Shown: piece after piece, positions 33,769 through 42,971 of the stretch | How positions within the stretch are numbered: the first letter of the stretch is position 1 | How the letters are laid out: the number at the start of each line of letters is the position of its first letter | Source: Sphingomonas sp. MA1305 | Lineage (GTDB): Bacteria > Pseudomonadota > Alphaproteobacteria > Sphingomonadales > Sphingomonadaceae | Direction: 5' to 3' | NCBI RefSeq assembly: GCF_016107325.1 | Contig: NZ_RCVT01000008.1 | Coordinates: forward strand, 28,499 to 92,498 | DNA length: 64,000 nt | Made by a program: the position numbers and the translations under genes | The notes under the pieces: model-generated | Database searches by the model: none | Told to the model about the DNA's origin: nothing | The model's input: the letters and a program-made list of their open reading frames with translations, nothing else

Positions 33769-34025
33769 GTCGTAAATCTGGCCGAACGCACGTTCGATCA
33801 GGTGCATCTCGACCAGACGTTGGAATGGGTCGAAGCTGGAAGCGGGAGCCGGCGATGTGTCACCGCGGTTGACGCGGGTTAGGGTTTGAGTGCCCGTCAG
33901 GTGCGCCGTGTTCGTGTGATACGCGGCGTGGCGGACGGCCAATCGCCGGCCATCCGCCACGCTCGCTTTGTACAGATCTTTCCCAGGGAGAGGGCCCTCA
34001 CATGGTTTCGTCGAAACGCCCCGCG
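33769..34025. other. Gap between convergent uvrA2-like and PfpI genes
   Basis: The frame opposite uvrA2 extends into this gap (DPFQRLVEMHLIERAFGQIY on the minus strand) but I recognise nothing. The inverted repeat GGCGTGGCGGACGGCC...GGCCATCCGCCACGC near 33931-33962 may be a terminator. Confidence 0.35.
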
Positions 34026-34595
34026 TTAATTCCCTCCTGCGGGCGCTGCGCCGACACCTTCTGCGATTTCCTCAACGAGTTTAGCACAGAAGGCGGGCAA
34101 ATCATTGGGATCGCGGCTGGTAACAAGGCCGTTGTCGACCACGACTTCCTCATTGGTCCATGCACCGCCGGCGTTCTCGATATCGACCTTCAGCGTCGGG
34201 TAGGACGTCAAGGTGCGACCCTCAAGCACGCCCGCCTCGATCAATGTCCAGGGTGCGTGGCATATCGCCGCAACAGGTTTTTTCTGATCGAAGAAAGCCC
34301 GGATGAAACCAATTGCCTCGACGCTGCCGCGCAGCTTGTCGGCGCCGACAGTCCCTCCGGGCACAACAAGTCCGTCGAAATCGTCGGCTTTGACCTCGGA
34401 AAACGTCTTGTCGATAGTATAGCTGCCGCCCTCGTCAAGATCGCTATTGACTGTGCGAGCCTTGCCCGGTTCAAAACTGACCACGGTCACTTTGCCACCA
34501 GCGTCCTCGACAGCTTGCTTGGGCTTCGAGAATTCTGGTTCTTCCGTCCCGCGGGGCGCGATCAGAATGGCAATCGATTTGCCTTCCAAAGTCAT
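34026..34595 (-). CDS. PfpI/DJ-1 superfamily protein, 189 aa
   Basis: Single GATase1-like domain: MTLEGKSIAILIAPRGTEEP, then FDGLVVPGGTVGADKLR and the nucleophile elbow AAICHAPWTLIEAG, with the active cysteine followed by H. PfpI/YhbO-type proteins are glyoxalase-, deglycase- or chaperone-like stress proteins. AGGAAA lies 7 bases before the ATG. It lies 31 bp downstream of the formaldehyde dehydrogenase gene on the same strand, so the two are probably co-transcribed and both serve carbonyl stress. Confidence 0.88.
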   Translation of the reverse strand: MTLEGKSIAILIAPRGTEEPEFSKPKQAVEDAGGKVTVVSFEPGKARTVNSDLDEGGSYTIDKTFSEVKADDFDGLVVPGGTVGADKLRGSVEAIGFIRAFFDQKKPVAAICHAPWTLIEAGVLEGRTLTSYPTLKVDIENAGGAWTNEEVVVDNGLVTSRDPNDLPAFCAKLVEEIAEGVGAAPAGGN

Positions 34596-34626
34596 AATTT
34601 ATTTCCTATTCCGTCGAAGACTAAGG

Positions 34627-35766
34627 TCAGGTGCCCGGCTTTAGCACGACCTTCGTCCAGCCAGCATCGCGCTCGTCGAAATGCTTGTAGGCGTCTGGTG
34701 CCTGATCAAGCGGCAGTCGGTGCGAGATGATTTGGGCAGGATTGGCCCGGCCTTGCTCGATCAGCTTCATCAGTCGCCGGTTGTAGTGCTTTACATTGCA
34801 CTGGCCGGTGCCGATCTTCTGGCCCTTGAACCAGAAGTTGCCGAAGTCGAACGCCATCTTGCCTTCCTTCTGGAGATCGTCGGGCGCGTTCGGGTCTTCC
34901 GGAATGAACACGCCGACGACGCCGATTCCGCCGGTGGCCTTCGTGCTTTTGACGAGGCAGTTCATCGTGTAATTGCTGCGCTCCTTGCCGTGGCGATCGC
35001 AACACTGATACCCGACCGCCTCGACCCCCCGGTCGGTCCCGAGGCCGCCGGTCACGTCAAGAATCTGCTGGGCGGGATCGCCCTTGCGCATGTCGATCGG
35101 AATAGCGCCCATCGCCTCGGCCAGTTTCAGGCGGTCATCGTGAGAATCGACCACGAAGATCTGAGAGGCACCGCGGATTTCGGCTGAGTGCGCGGCCATC
35201 AAGCCGACCGGACCAGCGCCGTAGATCGCGATGCTTTCGCCAGGCAGGAAACCCGACAGTTCCACGCCATGCCAACCGGTGGGGAAGATGTCGGAGAGCA
35301 TGACATAGTCATCCTCCTTCTCCTCAGCGTCCTCAGGCAGCTTCAAACAATTGAAGTCCGCATAAGGAACGCGCATCAACTCGGCCTGACCACCTTGCCA
35401 CGGACCCATCTCGGCAAAGCCATATGCTGCGCCGGCGGTTCCAGGGTTGGTCGTGAGGCAGAAACCCGTCAAACCGCGTTCGCAATTTTCGCAGAAACCG
35501 CAACCGACATTGAACGGCATGCACACGCGATCGCCCTTCTTGATACGATCTACGGCTGCACCAACTTCGATGACCTCGCCAAGGTTTTCGTGACCGAAGA
35601 CCCTGCCCTTCTCGAAGCTGGTACGGCCCTCATACATGTGAAGGTCCGACCCGCAGATATTGGTCGTGGTCAGCCGAATGATAACGTCGGTCTGCTTTTC
35701 GATCTTGGGATCATCGATGGTATTGACAGAAACATCTTTGGGCCCGTTGTACACGACAGCTTTCAC
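34627..35766 (-). CDS. fdhA: Glutathione-independent formaldehyde dehydrogenase, 379 aa
   Basis: GTG start at 35766 with AAAGGA 7 bases upstream. A zinc dehydrogenase of the Pseudomonas putida FdhA type: catalytic CGSDLHMYEG and FGHENLGEV, structural loop CGFCENCERGLTGFC, NAD motif YGAGPVGLMAAHSAE, and the family insertion around GVEAVGYQCCDRHGKERSNY. It oxidises free formaldehyde with tightly bound NAD. Together with frmA (29785) the window encodes both glutathione-dependent and independent routes. Its closest relatives in the window are the two identical dehydrogenase copies at 9 and 57 kb. Confidence 0.92.
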   Translation of the reverse strand: MKAVVYNGPKDVSVNTIDDPKIEKQTDVIIRLTTTNICGSDLHMYEGRTSFEKGRVFGHENLGEVIEVGAAVDRIKKGDRVCMPFNVGCGFCENCERGLTGFCLTTNPGTAGAAYGFAEMGPWQGGQAELMRVPYADFNCLKLPEDAEEKEDDYVMLSDIFPTGWHGVELSGFLPGESIAIYGAGPVGLMAAHSAEIRGASQIFVVDSHDDRLKLAEAMGAIPIDMRKGDPAQQILDVTGGLGTDRGVEAVGYQCCDRHGKERSNYTMNCLVKSTKATGGIGVVGVFIPEDPNAPDDLQKEGKMAFDFGNFWFKGQKIGTGQCNVKHYNRRLMKLIEQGRANPAQIISHRLPLDQAPDAYKHFDERDAGWTKVVLKPGT

Positions 35767-36223
35767 GGATTTTTCCTTTCGCAGATCTTCTCAACGCGTC
35801 ATCAAATCGAGAGCTTGCTGATGATCCCGGTCCGTCGCAGCAACGGAGGACATCGCGCCCTTCCAAGTGAGCTCAGTTTCCTGAACCTTCTGCTACCTGA
35901 CAGGTTCCTTCCCATGGGCTATCCTGGGATCGATTCACGGCGGTTTTCTGAATGACTGGGCCAGAACGCCCGAATAACGCGCCAAATTGATGTGCTCAAG
36001 AATCTGCCGCGAACGAATGGTGCCGTCACGTCGCGACACATCAACGGCGCCTTATCGTTAAATTCAGAGATATGATAAGTGCAGAAGACAAGATCATCCA
36101 CTATTGCGGATGACCTGCCATATTCATCTATTCATTTCCCGATACGGCCGGGCCACCCATTCCGGATAGAAACACGAACATTACCCTGCAGTCAAACAGC
36201 AGCTTAGGGTGCCGACCGCTCGG
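35767..36223. other. Intergenic region of about 455 bp
   Basis: It contains the fdhA promoter region and AT-richer DNA around 36050-36190. A 33-codon minus-strand frame (GTIRSRQILEHINLARYSGV) ends near 35938 but lacks a clear start. No RNA gene or repeat was recognised. Confidence 0.35.
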
Positions 36224-36517
36224 CTATTTCGCGGCCAGCAGGGTGAACTTGTGAATTTGCGGCGGTTCAGAAAACAGTTCTTCTGCCTTGTCCATCAGTG
36301 CGGCGGCAACCTTGCCGTCAAGATGGGCCTGCCGATCCTCCTCTGTGTCGAACGTATCGAAGATCGCGTACGCACCGGGACCTTCCTCGATCGCATACCA
36401 GGTCAGAGTGCCCGCCTCAGCTTGAACGAGCGGCAATGCCGAGGTCAGGAAATTGGCGACATCACGCTCTTTTCCGGGCTTGGCCTTCAGTGGTACATAC
36501 AGGGCAAGTTTGGGCAT
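36224..36517 (-). CDS. ABM-family putative quinol monooxygenase, 97 aa
   Basis: Begins MPKLALYVPLKAKPGKERDV with GAGGAG 7 bases upstream. The single ferredoxin-like ABM domain carries LVQAEAGTLTWYAIEEGPGA and YAIFDTFDTEEDRQAHL. Members are small dimeric monooxygenases or quinol-processing proteins such as YgiN. It lies downstream of an SDR gene on the same strand (111 bp). Confidence 0.8.
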   Translation of the reverse strand: MPKLALYVPLKAKPGKERDVANFLTSALPLVQAEAGTLTWYAIEEGPGAYAIFDTFDTEEDRQAHLDGKVAAALMDKAEELFSEPPQIHKFTLLAAK

Positions 36518-36628
36518 AAATGACTCCTCAAGTGAAACCGACAGTCATTATTCGGCAGAGTAACGGACGAGCGGGCCGGAACGTTCCCCATGAGGCGGAG
36601 CACACGCGGCCCCGCCTCCTCGTCGAAA

Positions 36629-37369
36629 TCAGAACTGCTGTGCGGTCGGCCGGATGACGATCGCGTTGACGTCGACGTCATCAGGTTGTTCGACAGCGAA
36701 CGCGATAGCACGCGCCACCGATGCCGCCGGGATGGCCTGCTTGTAGAAGTCCAGCACCGTCTCGGCAGCAGTGCCCGACGTCGTGAACTTCAAATCGCTC
36801 TCGACAGCTCCGGGCTCGATCGACGTGACGCGGACCTTCTCGCCCACCTCCTGGCGAAGACCTTCGCTGATCGCGCTGACGGCGAACTTGGTGCCGGAAT
36901 AGACCGTGCCGCCCGGGGCGAAGACCTTGATGCCGGCAACCGAACTCAGGTTGATGATGTGGCCGCTGCCCTGCTCCAGGAAGCCGGGAAGAGCCGCGGC
37001 GATGCCGTAGAGCGTGCCCTTCAGATTGACGTCGATCATCTGGTCCCACTCGTCGGTGTTGACCTCGGCCATCGGACGGATCGGCATCAGACCGGCGTTG
37101 TTGATCAGTACGTCGAGACGGCCGAAGTCGGCGACGATTGCGGCGATGACGGACTGGACCGCCGACTTGTTGGTGACATCGAGCGCGTAGCTACGTGCCG
37201 TGCCGCCGCTTGCGGCGATGTCCGCGACGACCTCGTCGAGCCTGTCCTTGCGCCGCGCGGCGATGGCCACCTTCGCGCCGCGTTCCGCGAGAAGCCGCGC
37301 GGTTTCCGCGCCGATGCCGGTGCTGCCGCCGGTGATGAGAACGACCTTGCCTTCGATACCCTTGGTCAT
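36629..37369 (-). CDS. SDR-family oxidoreductase, 246 aa
   Basis: Classical short-chain dehydrogenase: cofactor motif GGSTGIGAETA, NNAG in DVLINNAGLMPIR, catalytic S in INLSSVAGIK and YxxxK in YSGTKFAVSAI. Basic residues after the glycine motif (AAR) favour NADP(H). AAGGA precedes the ATG. Substrate unknown; it belongs to the YdfG/serine-3-dehydrogenase-like group. It heads a minus-strand pair with the ABM gene. Confidence 0.88.
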   Translation of the reverse strand: MTKGIEGKVVLITGGSTGIGAETARLLAERGAKVAIAARRKDRLDEVVADIAASGGTARSYALDVTNKSAVQSVIAAIVADFGRLDVLINNAGLMPIRPMAEVNTDEWDQMIDVNLKGTLYGIAAALPGFLEQGSGHIINLSSVAGIKVFAPGGTVYSGTKFAVSAISEGLRQEVGEKVRVTSIEPGAVESDLKFTTSGTAAETVLDFYKQAIPAASVARAIAFAVEQPDDVDVNAIVIRPTAQQF

Positions 37370-37573
37370 GACTGTATTCCTTCAAGTCAGTTGTTGATTT
37401 TTCGCCGGATCGCGGCCCCGCGCCAGCGATAGGCGCGTAGATGAATGAGGCCCAAGAGCCCTGCGCGAAGCGCAGGTGCCAACAGGCCGGTCAGCCGCAA
37501 CACGTCTGTATCGAACGCCTTTACAGCCGTGCCGTACCCACCCATTCTTCAGGCTTGCCCTGTGGCAGCATCC

Positions 37574-37870
37574 TCAGGTTGACGAGACGGGGTTGAGGAC
37601 AAACGCGGCGCGCTCGGACAGATCGCCGATCTGAGAGAGGTAGTTCTGGAAGTGGGGCGTTGCACGGTGGGCGGCGACTGCATCCGCGTCCGCGTACAGC
37701 TCGTCGAGCACGAAACGATTCGGATCGCTCTGGTCCTGCCAGAGATCGTAGCGCAAATTGCCCGGCTCGGCACGGCTCGGCTTTAGCATGGCGTCGAGCA
37801 GAGCGCGCAGGCGGTCGACGGTATCCGCACGGGCGGTTAGGACGGCGACGATCTTCACGTTGGCGGTCAT
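37574..37870 (-). CDS. ABM-family protein, 98 aa (relative of 13450-13746)
   Basis: The ATG at 37870 gives MTANVKIVAVLTARADTVDR, preceded by an AGGACAGGG stretch. It shares GNLRYDLWQ, RFVLDELYADADAVAAHRAT and PHFQNYL with the protein at 13450. It follows the DJ-1-like gene at 37942 on the same strand by 71 bp. It is probably a small dimeric monooxygenase or quinol-modifying protein. The 203 bp between this gene and the SDR gene contain no gene that I can see. Confidence 0.8.
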   Translation of the reverse strand: MTANVKIVAVLTARADTVDRLRALLDAMLKPSRAEPGNLRYDLWQDQSDPNRFVLDELYADADAVAAHRATPHFQNYLSQIGDLSERAAFVLNPVSST

Positions 37871-37941
37871 GGCACCATACCCTGTCCTGGTTATGTCCGA
37901 AGCGGGGCGCATCCTGAGCGCCCCGCCCGTCATCCTGGTAC

Positions 37942-38736
37942 TCACGCAGCGGCGCGATCGAGGGCTTCGATCAAAGCGTCGGCCATGGCTTGGTCCGACG
38001 CCGGATTCTGACCCGTGATCAGCTCCCGGTCCACGACGACATTCGAAGCGAAGTTCTTGTCGGTGACAGAGACGTCGCCACCGGCCGACCGCAGCGCCTT
38101 TTCCATGTCGAAGAAGAGCTCGCCCTTCAGCACTTGCTCCTCAGCGATCTTCTCCTCGCTCGCCGAGAAGACGGTCATGCGGTAGCCTGAGTAGATCCAG
38201 TCTCGCGCCAGATCGGCCGCCCCGGCGTCATCGCCTTCCTCCAGCGCCTTGCGGAAGGCCGGAGCATCGTCGAGCGTAGAAACAACGACCACCGGTCCGT
38301 GGCAGAGGAGCGCGGTCGGCTTGGCCGCCGCGTGGAAGTGACGGAGGATCGTGCCCGCATCGCGGTCCTGCATCAGATCGACGATGGGCGCGTGACCTCC
38401 CGGCACGAACACGCCAACGAAGCCGTCCAGACCCTCGTCGATAACCGATTTCAGCGTGCGGACGTCGTTCATGGCCGGGTGGCTGGCGAAGAAGTCCTTG
38501 GCGCGCTGGTATGCCGCCTCATCACCGCCAAAGTGGTCCTTCGTGTCGGAGCCGGCGTCGATGTGCGGCTTGGTCCCGTTGGGCGTAGCGAGAACAATAT
38601 CATAGCCGGCGTCGAGCAGTGCCAGCGCGGGGACTGCCGTCTCGTTGAGATACTGACCGACCGTTGCGGTACTGCCGCTACGCAGACCGAGCTGTGTCGC
38701 GTTCGATCCAAGAACGAGAACCTGACCCTTGCTCAT
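37942..38736 (-). CDS. DJ-1/Hsp31-like class I glutamine amidotransferase-fold protein, 264 aa
   Basis: The start at ATG 38736 has GGAGG at ideal spacing; the frame is open 11 codons further but with no ribosome site. DJ-1 superfamily: FVGVFVPGGHAPIVDL and the nucleophile elbow TALLCHGPVVVVST. The extra C-terminal region (YSGYRMTVFSASEEKIAEEQ) resembles Hsp31-type deglycase/glyoxalase proteins. It is the first gene of a minus-strand unit with the ABM gene and lies divergent from a LysR gene with a clear palindrome between them. Confidence 0.85.
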   Translation of the reverse strand: MSKGQVLVLGSNATQLGLRSGSTATVGQYLNETAVPALALLDAGYDIVLATPNGTKPHIDAGSDTKDHFGGDEAAYQRAKDFFASHPAMNDVRTLKSVIDEGLDGFVGVFVPGGHAPIVDLMQDRDAGTILRHFHAAAKPTALLCHGPVVVVSTLDDAPAFRKALEEGDDAGAADLARDWIYSGYRMTVFSASEEKIAEEQVLKGELFFDMEKALRSAGGDVSVTDKNFASNVVVDRELITGQNPASDQAMADALIEALDRAAA

Positions 38737-38820
38737 CTGAACCTCCATGTTCGCGGCGTCCGTCGCCAATGGGTGGGAAATGGGCCTCGTTGATATATTC
38801 TAGAAGTTTATCTTTCTAAT

Positions 38821-38838
38821 GTCAGATATACGTCTGAC
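38821..38838. promoter_or_regulatory. LysR-type operator palindrome
   Basis: Perfect GTCAGA-TATACG-TCTGAC dyad just upstream of the lysR start and opposite the DJ-1-like gene, a typical site for LysR control of both directions. Confidence 0.6.
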
Positions 38839-38849
38839 AGGATGACTGC

Positions 38850-39785
38850 ATGCGCTACGATCTGAACCTGCTGCCGATCTTCGTCGCGTTGATGGAGGAG
38901 CGCAGCGTCACGCGGGCCGCCGAGCGCATGGGCATGACACAGCCCGCCCTGTCTAATGCCCTATCGCGTCTACGACTGATGCTTCAGGACCAGCTGTTCG
39001 TCCGCGAGCGCTACGGCATCCAGCCGACCCCGATCGCGCTTGAACTCTCACCGCTGATCGCCGAGGCACTCGCCCAGCTCGACGACGCGGTCCTCGGTCA
39101 GCAGGCCTTCGACCCCTTACATGCCGAACGGCTCTTCACGATCGCGCCAAACGGCTATGTCGAGTTCGTCCTCGTCCCCGCTATCGTGGCGCGCCTGGAG
39201 AAGGTCGCCCCCGGCATAAAGCTTCGTCTGACGCCCTACGGGAACGATCTTGTGGAAACAGGCGTCGTGTCAGGCACGACGGCGCTCGTGCTGGGCCGCA
39301 TCGTCGATCCGCCCGACAACCTCGTCGTCCAGCACCTGATGGACGAAGGGCTCGCCTGCGCCGTCCGTGCCGACCATCCGGGCGTCGGCGATGTCATGAC
39401 GCGCGAGCAGTTCGAGACGATGAAGCATGTCAACATCGTGCCGCCCGGACGGATGCGCGCCGGGCTGTTCCAGGCGCTGGCGCAGCAGCAGCTGAAGCGC
39501 GACGTCGCAATCTCCGTGACAAACTTCTTCGCGGTAGCCGAGATGGTGGCGGTAACCGACTATTGCGCCACCTTGCCCTCGCTCATCTGCAGGCGGCTGA
39601 TGCACGACCCCCGGCTGAAGATCCTGCCGGCTCCGGTCGACCTTGGCAGCTTTCCCGTGGAAATGGCTTGGCACGTCCGCTATCGGCATGATCCCGCACA
39701 CCGCTGGTTACGGGCGCTGATCGGCGCGGTCATCACAGACCTCACGGGGAAGACGGCAGCGGCAATCACGCCGTCGCCAGCCTGA
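38850..39785 (+). CDS. LysR-family regulator, 311 aa
   Basis: N-terminal HTH (MRYDLNLLPIFVALMEERSV, then RMGMTQPALSNALSRLRLML) of the NodD/NahR-like subgroup, followed by a substrate-binding domain (LFTIAPNGYVEFVLVPAIV). It is divergent from the DJ-1-like/ABM unit, which is its likely target, and 84 bp upstream of the broken zinc-type dehydrogenase. In this subgroup inducers are often aromatic or quinone-like. Confidence 0.87.
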   Translation: MRYDLNLLPIFVALMEERSVTRAAERMGMTQPALSNALSRLRLMLQDQLFVRERYGIQPTPIALELSPLIAEALAQLDDAVLGQQAFDPLHAERLFTIAPNGYVEFVLVPAIVARLEKVAPGIKLRLTPYGNDLVETGVVSGTTALVLGRIVDPPDNLVVQHLMDEGLACAVRADHPGVGDVMTREQFETMKHVNIVPPGRMRAGLFQALAQQQLKRDVAISVTNFFAVAEMVAVTDYCATLPSLICRRLMHDPRLKILPAPVDLGSFPVEMAWHVRYRHDPAHRWLRALIGAVITDLTGKTAAAITPSPA

Positions 39786-39869
39786 GGACGATGTCGAACC
39801 GCGATGTCGCTTGTGCGTATCCCGTACGCGACAATGTTCGCTATACAGCCCCTGACAATAGGATTTATC

Positions 39870-40886
39870 ATGCGCGCAATCGGCTACCAGCAGCCCGGAA
39901 CGATCGATCGCACGGAAGCTCTCGTCGATATCGAACTTCCCGATCCCAACGCTACCGGCCGTGATCTCCTCGTCGAGGTCAAGGCTGTCTCGGTAAACCC
40001 GGTTGACACGAAGGTGCGCGTTGGCTCGGGTTCGATCCACGGTGATTGGCGTGTCCTGGGTTGGGATGCCGCCGGTGTCGTTCGCGCTGTTGGCCCTGAA
40101 GTGCGCGGCTTCGAACCGGGCGACGAGGTGTTCTACGCGGGCAGCATCGGCCGCGATGGGACCAACGCCGAGCTGCACCTGGTCGACGAACGCATTGTCG
40201 GAAGGAAGCCGGCCAGCCTCGATTGAGCAGAGGCAGCGGCGTTGCCGCTGACGGCGATTACCGCGTGGGAGGCCCTCTTCGAACGATTGTCCGTGCGGAC
40301 TCCTGTAGCTGGTGCAGCACCTGCGCTGTTGATCATCGGCGGTGCCGGCGGGGTCGGATCGATGGCGATCCAGCTTGCCCGTCAGGTTCCCGATCTCACC
40401 GTCATCGCAACGGCATCACGCCCCGAGACGCAAGCCTGGGTGCGTGAGCTCGGCGCCCACCATGTCATCGATCATCGTCAACCGTTGGCGCAGCAGGTAG
40501 CGGATCTCGGCATTGGCGCGCCGGCTTTCATCTTCTCGGCCACGCACACCGACGAGCATATCGAGCAGATCGCCGAGCTGATCGCCCCGCAGGGACGTTT
40601 TGCACTCATCGACGACCCCAAGACACTCGATGTCGTCCCGTTCAAACGAAAATCAGTGTCGACCCACTGGGAGTTCATGTTCACCCGGTCCATGTTCGAG
40701 ACTGCTGATATGGAAACGCAGGGTCAGATCCTGTCGGCCATCGCCAGCCTCGTGGACGCCGGCGAGGTGCGCACCACCCTCACCGAACGGTTCTCCCCCA
40801 TCAACGCCGCGAACCTCAAGCGCGCGCACCAGGCGCTTGAGAGCACTACCGCACGCGGCAAGATCGTCATCGAGGGTTGGCAGTGA
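39870..40886 (+). pseudogene. Zinc-type alcohol dehydrogenase/quinone reductase with an internal TGA
   Basis: The ATG at 39870 begins MRAIGYQQPGTIDRTEALVD. The frame stops at TGA 40224-40226 within KPASLD*AEAAALPLTAITAW, then continues unbroken in the same frame to 40886 with LLIIGGAGGVGSMAIQLARQ (NADPH site) and a normal end. Family members have W at the stop (LDWAEAAALP), so a single TGG-to-TGA change explains it. The intact protein would be 338 residues. Either a recent pseudogene or a sequence error. Confidence 0.8.
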
Positions 40887-41102
40887 TGCGGTTCACGCTC
40901 ACTCAACGTCCGTCGCACCCGCGGCCCCCGCTGCACCAACTGAAAGGGACCAAGCCTCGGCGTTATTGATGCCAGCCACGTGCGGTTGTGGGCGTCGCTT
41001 TCGCTGGGTCACTGATATCTACAATCGTAAAAGACCGTGATGGTTCGAGATAGCAGACGCGGTCCTCGGGTGAAAACTCGGGACGTCTGCTAGCTTGGCA
41101 TC

Positions 41103-42011
41103 TCACCAATCGGTGCCAAGAGCGGGGAGTGCTTCAGCTAAGAAGTCAATCCACGCCCGCGTCTTGGCGGCGGGGCGCCGCGTCGGGTGTGTGATGGCAT
41201 ACGCCGCTCCCAGCATCATAGGCGGCTCGTCCAGCTCAAGCTCGCTCAACTGACCGGCGCGAAGCGCCTCTGCCGCAATAAAGCGTGGCCCATAGACCAG
41301 CCCTTGGCCCGCGATGGCAGCGCGAACCAAGGCCTCGCCATTGTCGGAACACATCGATCCTGAGATCGGCACCTTGATCGTCCCGTCTTTGCCGAACGCC
41401 CACGATGTCGTTCCTGCAAGCGACGCGTTGGTGTGGCCCAGACAATCGTGATCGCCGAGATCGGCCAGGCGGGTTGGCGTTCCCCGCCTCGCCAAATAAG
41501 AGGGGGCGGCACACAGCACGACGCGCATCGCCACGAGTTTGCGGGCAACAAGCGCACTGTTGGCGAGGCGCCCGATCCGTACGGCGACATCCCAACGCTC
41601 TTCCAGCAGGTCGACGTAACGATCGTTGAAGCCCAGTTCGATCGTCACCTCGGGATGACGTGCGGAGAAAGCAGGGATGAGTGAGGCAAGGTGCAGAACG
41701 CCGAAGGTGGCGGGCGCACTGACGCGCAGCAGTCCCTGGGCGGTGATCGACCGCGAAGATGCCTCCGCCTCGGCTTCGCCGATCTCCATCAGGATACGTT
41801 CGGCCTTCTCGAAATAGTCAGCACCCGCCTCGGTCAGCGACAGCCGACGCGTCGAGCGCTGGACCAGCGTGGTGCCAAGCCGCGCTTCGAGGGCGTCGAG
41901 GTGCTTGGCCGCCATCGCAGGTGACATGTGCAGATCACGCGCGGCGGCAGAGATGCCACCGAGCCTGATCGCCTTTACGAACACGTCCATACCCGTCAAC
42001 CGATCCGCCAT
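41103..42011 (-). CDS. LysR-family regulator, 302 aa
   Basis: AaeR/CrgA-like LysR: HTH LTGMDVFVKAIRLGGISAAA, then DLHMSPAMAAKHLDALEARL, and an effector domain with GLLRVSAPATFGVLHLASLI. It is divergent from the DODA dioxygenase/NmrA genes with a T-N11-A palindrome between them. It probably activates that operon in response to an aromatic or quinone ligand (inference). Confidence 0.87.
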   Translation of the reverse strand: MADRLTGMDVFVKAIRLGGISAAARDLHMSPAMAAKHLDALEARLGTTLVQRSTRRLSLTEAGADYFEKAERILMEIGEAEAEASSRSITAQGLLRVSAPATFGVLHLASLIPAFSARHPEVTIELGFNDRYVDLLEERWDVAVRIGRLANSALVARKLVAMRVVLCAAPSYLARRGTPTRLADLGDHDCLGHTNASLAGTTSWAFGKDGTIKVPISGSMCSDNGEALVRAAIAGQGLVYGPRFIAAEALRAGQLSELELDEPPMMLGAAYAITHPTRRPAAKTRAWIDFLAEALPALGTDW

Positions 42012-42055
42012 GATTTCCTACCCGTGGTTGAAGCTGACTCTTCTACGTGGCAGAT

Positions 42056-42070
42056 TATCATTGCGCGATA
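42056..42070. promoter_or_regulatory. Candidate LysR box
   Basis: TATC-ATTGCGC-GATA dyad with T-N11-A spacing in the divergent lysR/dioxygenase region. Confidence 0.5.
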
Positions 42071-42147
42071 GTGGGCACATATCCCGGTCAATAGATCGAA
42101 CAATGATCCAGGCGGCTTCCGTGGCGCCTGCACCGGAGTGTATGACC

Positions 42148-42942
42148 ATGAGCGTCCAGCCTACCTACTTCATCCCGCATGGCGGCGGCCCCTGCTTCTT
42201 CATGGACGATCCACGCGGCGTGTGGACCGGTATGGAAGCGTTCCTGCGCAGCCTGCCGAACTCGCTTGCCGAGAAGCCCAAGGCTATCCTCGTCGTATCG
42301 GGACATTGGGAAACGGACGGCTTTGCCTTGACCGGCGCCGAACGGCCCGAGCTGATCTACGACTATTACAACTTCCCGCCCCATACCTATCAGCTGCGCT
42401 ACGACGTACCAGGCTCGCCCGCGCTCGCCGCCCGTGCCGCGGCCCTGCTCAAGGATGCGGGCATCCCCTCGTCTGTCGACGCGACACGGGGCCTGGATCA
42501 CGGCGTGTTCGTGCCCCTCAAGGTGGCCTTTCCGGATGCCGACATTCCGCTGATCGAGATGTCCGTCGAGCGGGGGCTAAACCCGGCCCTCCATGTCGCT
42601 GCCGGGCGCGCCCTCGCGCCGCTGCGGAAGGAGGGCGTGCTGATCCTGGGTTCGGGCATGAGCTTCCATAACATGCGCGCCTATGGCGATCCGCGCTCGA
42701 CGCCCGGCTCGCAGGCGTTCGACCAGTGGCTGGCCGAAAGCATGGAGCTGGACGGCCCACAGCGGGCCGAGCGTCTTACGCAATGGGCCGATGCGCCATC
42801 GGCGCGGTTCGCCCATCCGCCCGCCAAGGAGGAGCATCTGCTGCCCCTGATGGTCGCGGCCGGCGCGGCTGAAGGCGAAGGCGCCCGGGTCTATGCCGAG
42901 GAAGTGCTGTCGACCGCCATCTCGGGTTTCCGTTTCAACTGA
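42148..42942 (+). CDS. DODA-type extradiol ring-cleavage dioxygenase, 264 aa
   Basis: LigB-fold dioxygenase of the 4,5-DOPA/YgiD type. Metal ligands are visible in PTYFIPHGGGPCFFM, LVVSGHWE and GLDHGVFVPL, and the later histidine in GSGMSFHNMRAY. Such enzymes cleave catechols using Fe(II) or Zn(II). ATG 42148 is preferred for its 9-base spacing from GGAG; ATG 42142 is an alternative. It is followed by an NmrA-type quinone reductase gene 29 bp later, which suggests handling of catechols and quinones. Confidence 0.88.
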   Translation: MSVQPTYFIPHGGGPCFFMDDPRGVWTGMEAFLRSLPNSLAEKPKAILVVSGHWETDGFALTGAERPELIYDYYNFPPHTYQLRYDVPGSPALAARAAALLKDAGIPSSVDATRGLDHGVFVPLKVAFPDADIPLIEMSVERGLNPALHVAAGRALAPLRKEGVLILGSGMSFHNMRAYGDPRSTPGSQAFDQWLAESMELDGPQRAERLTQWADAPSARFAHPPAKEEHLLPLMVAAGAAEGEGARVYAEEVLSTAISGFRFN

Positions 42943-42971
42943 TCTCACCGCGTCACTGAAGGAGAATTGTC

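Noticed and set aside
40224..40226. TGA as a selenocysteine or programmed read-through codon
   Set aside because: The position is tryptophan in relatives, not cysteine, and no selenocysteine machinery or hairpin is apparent.
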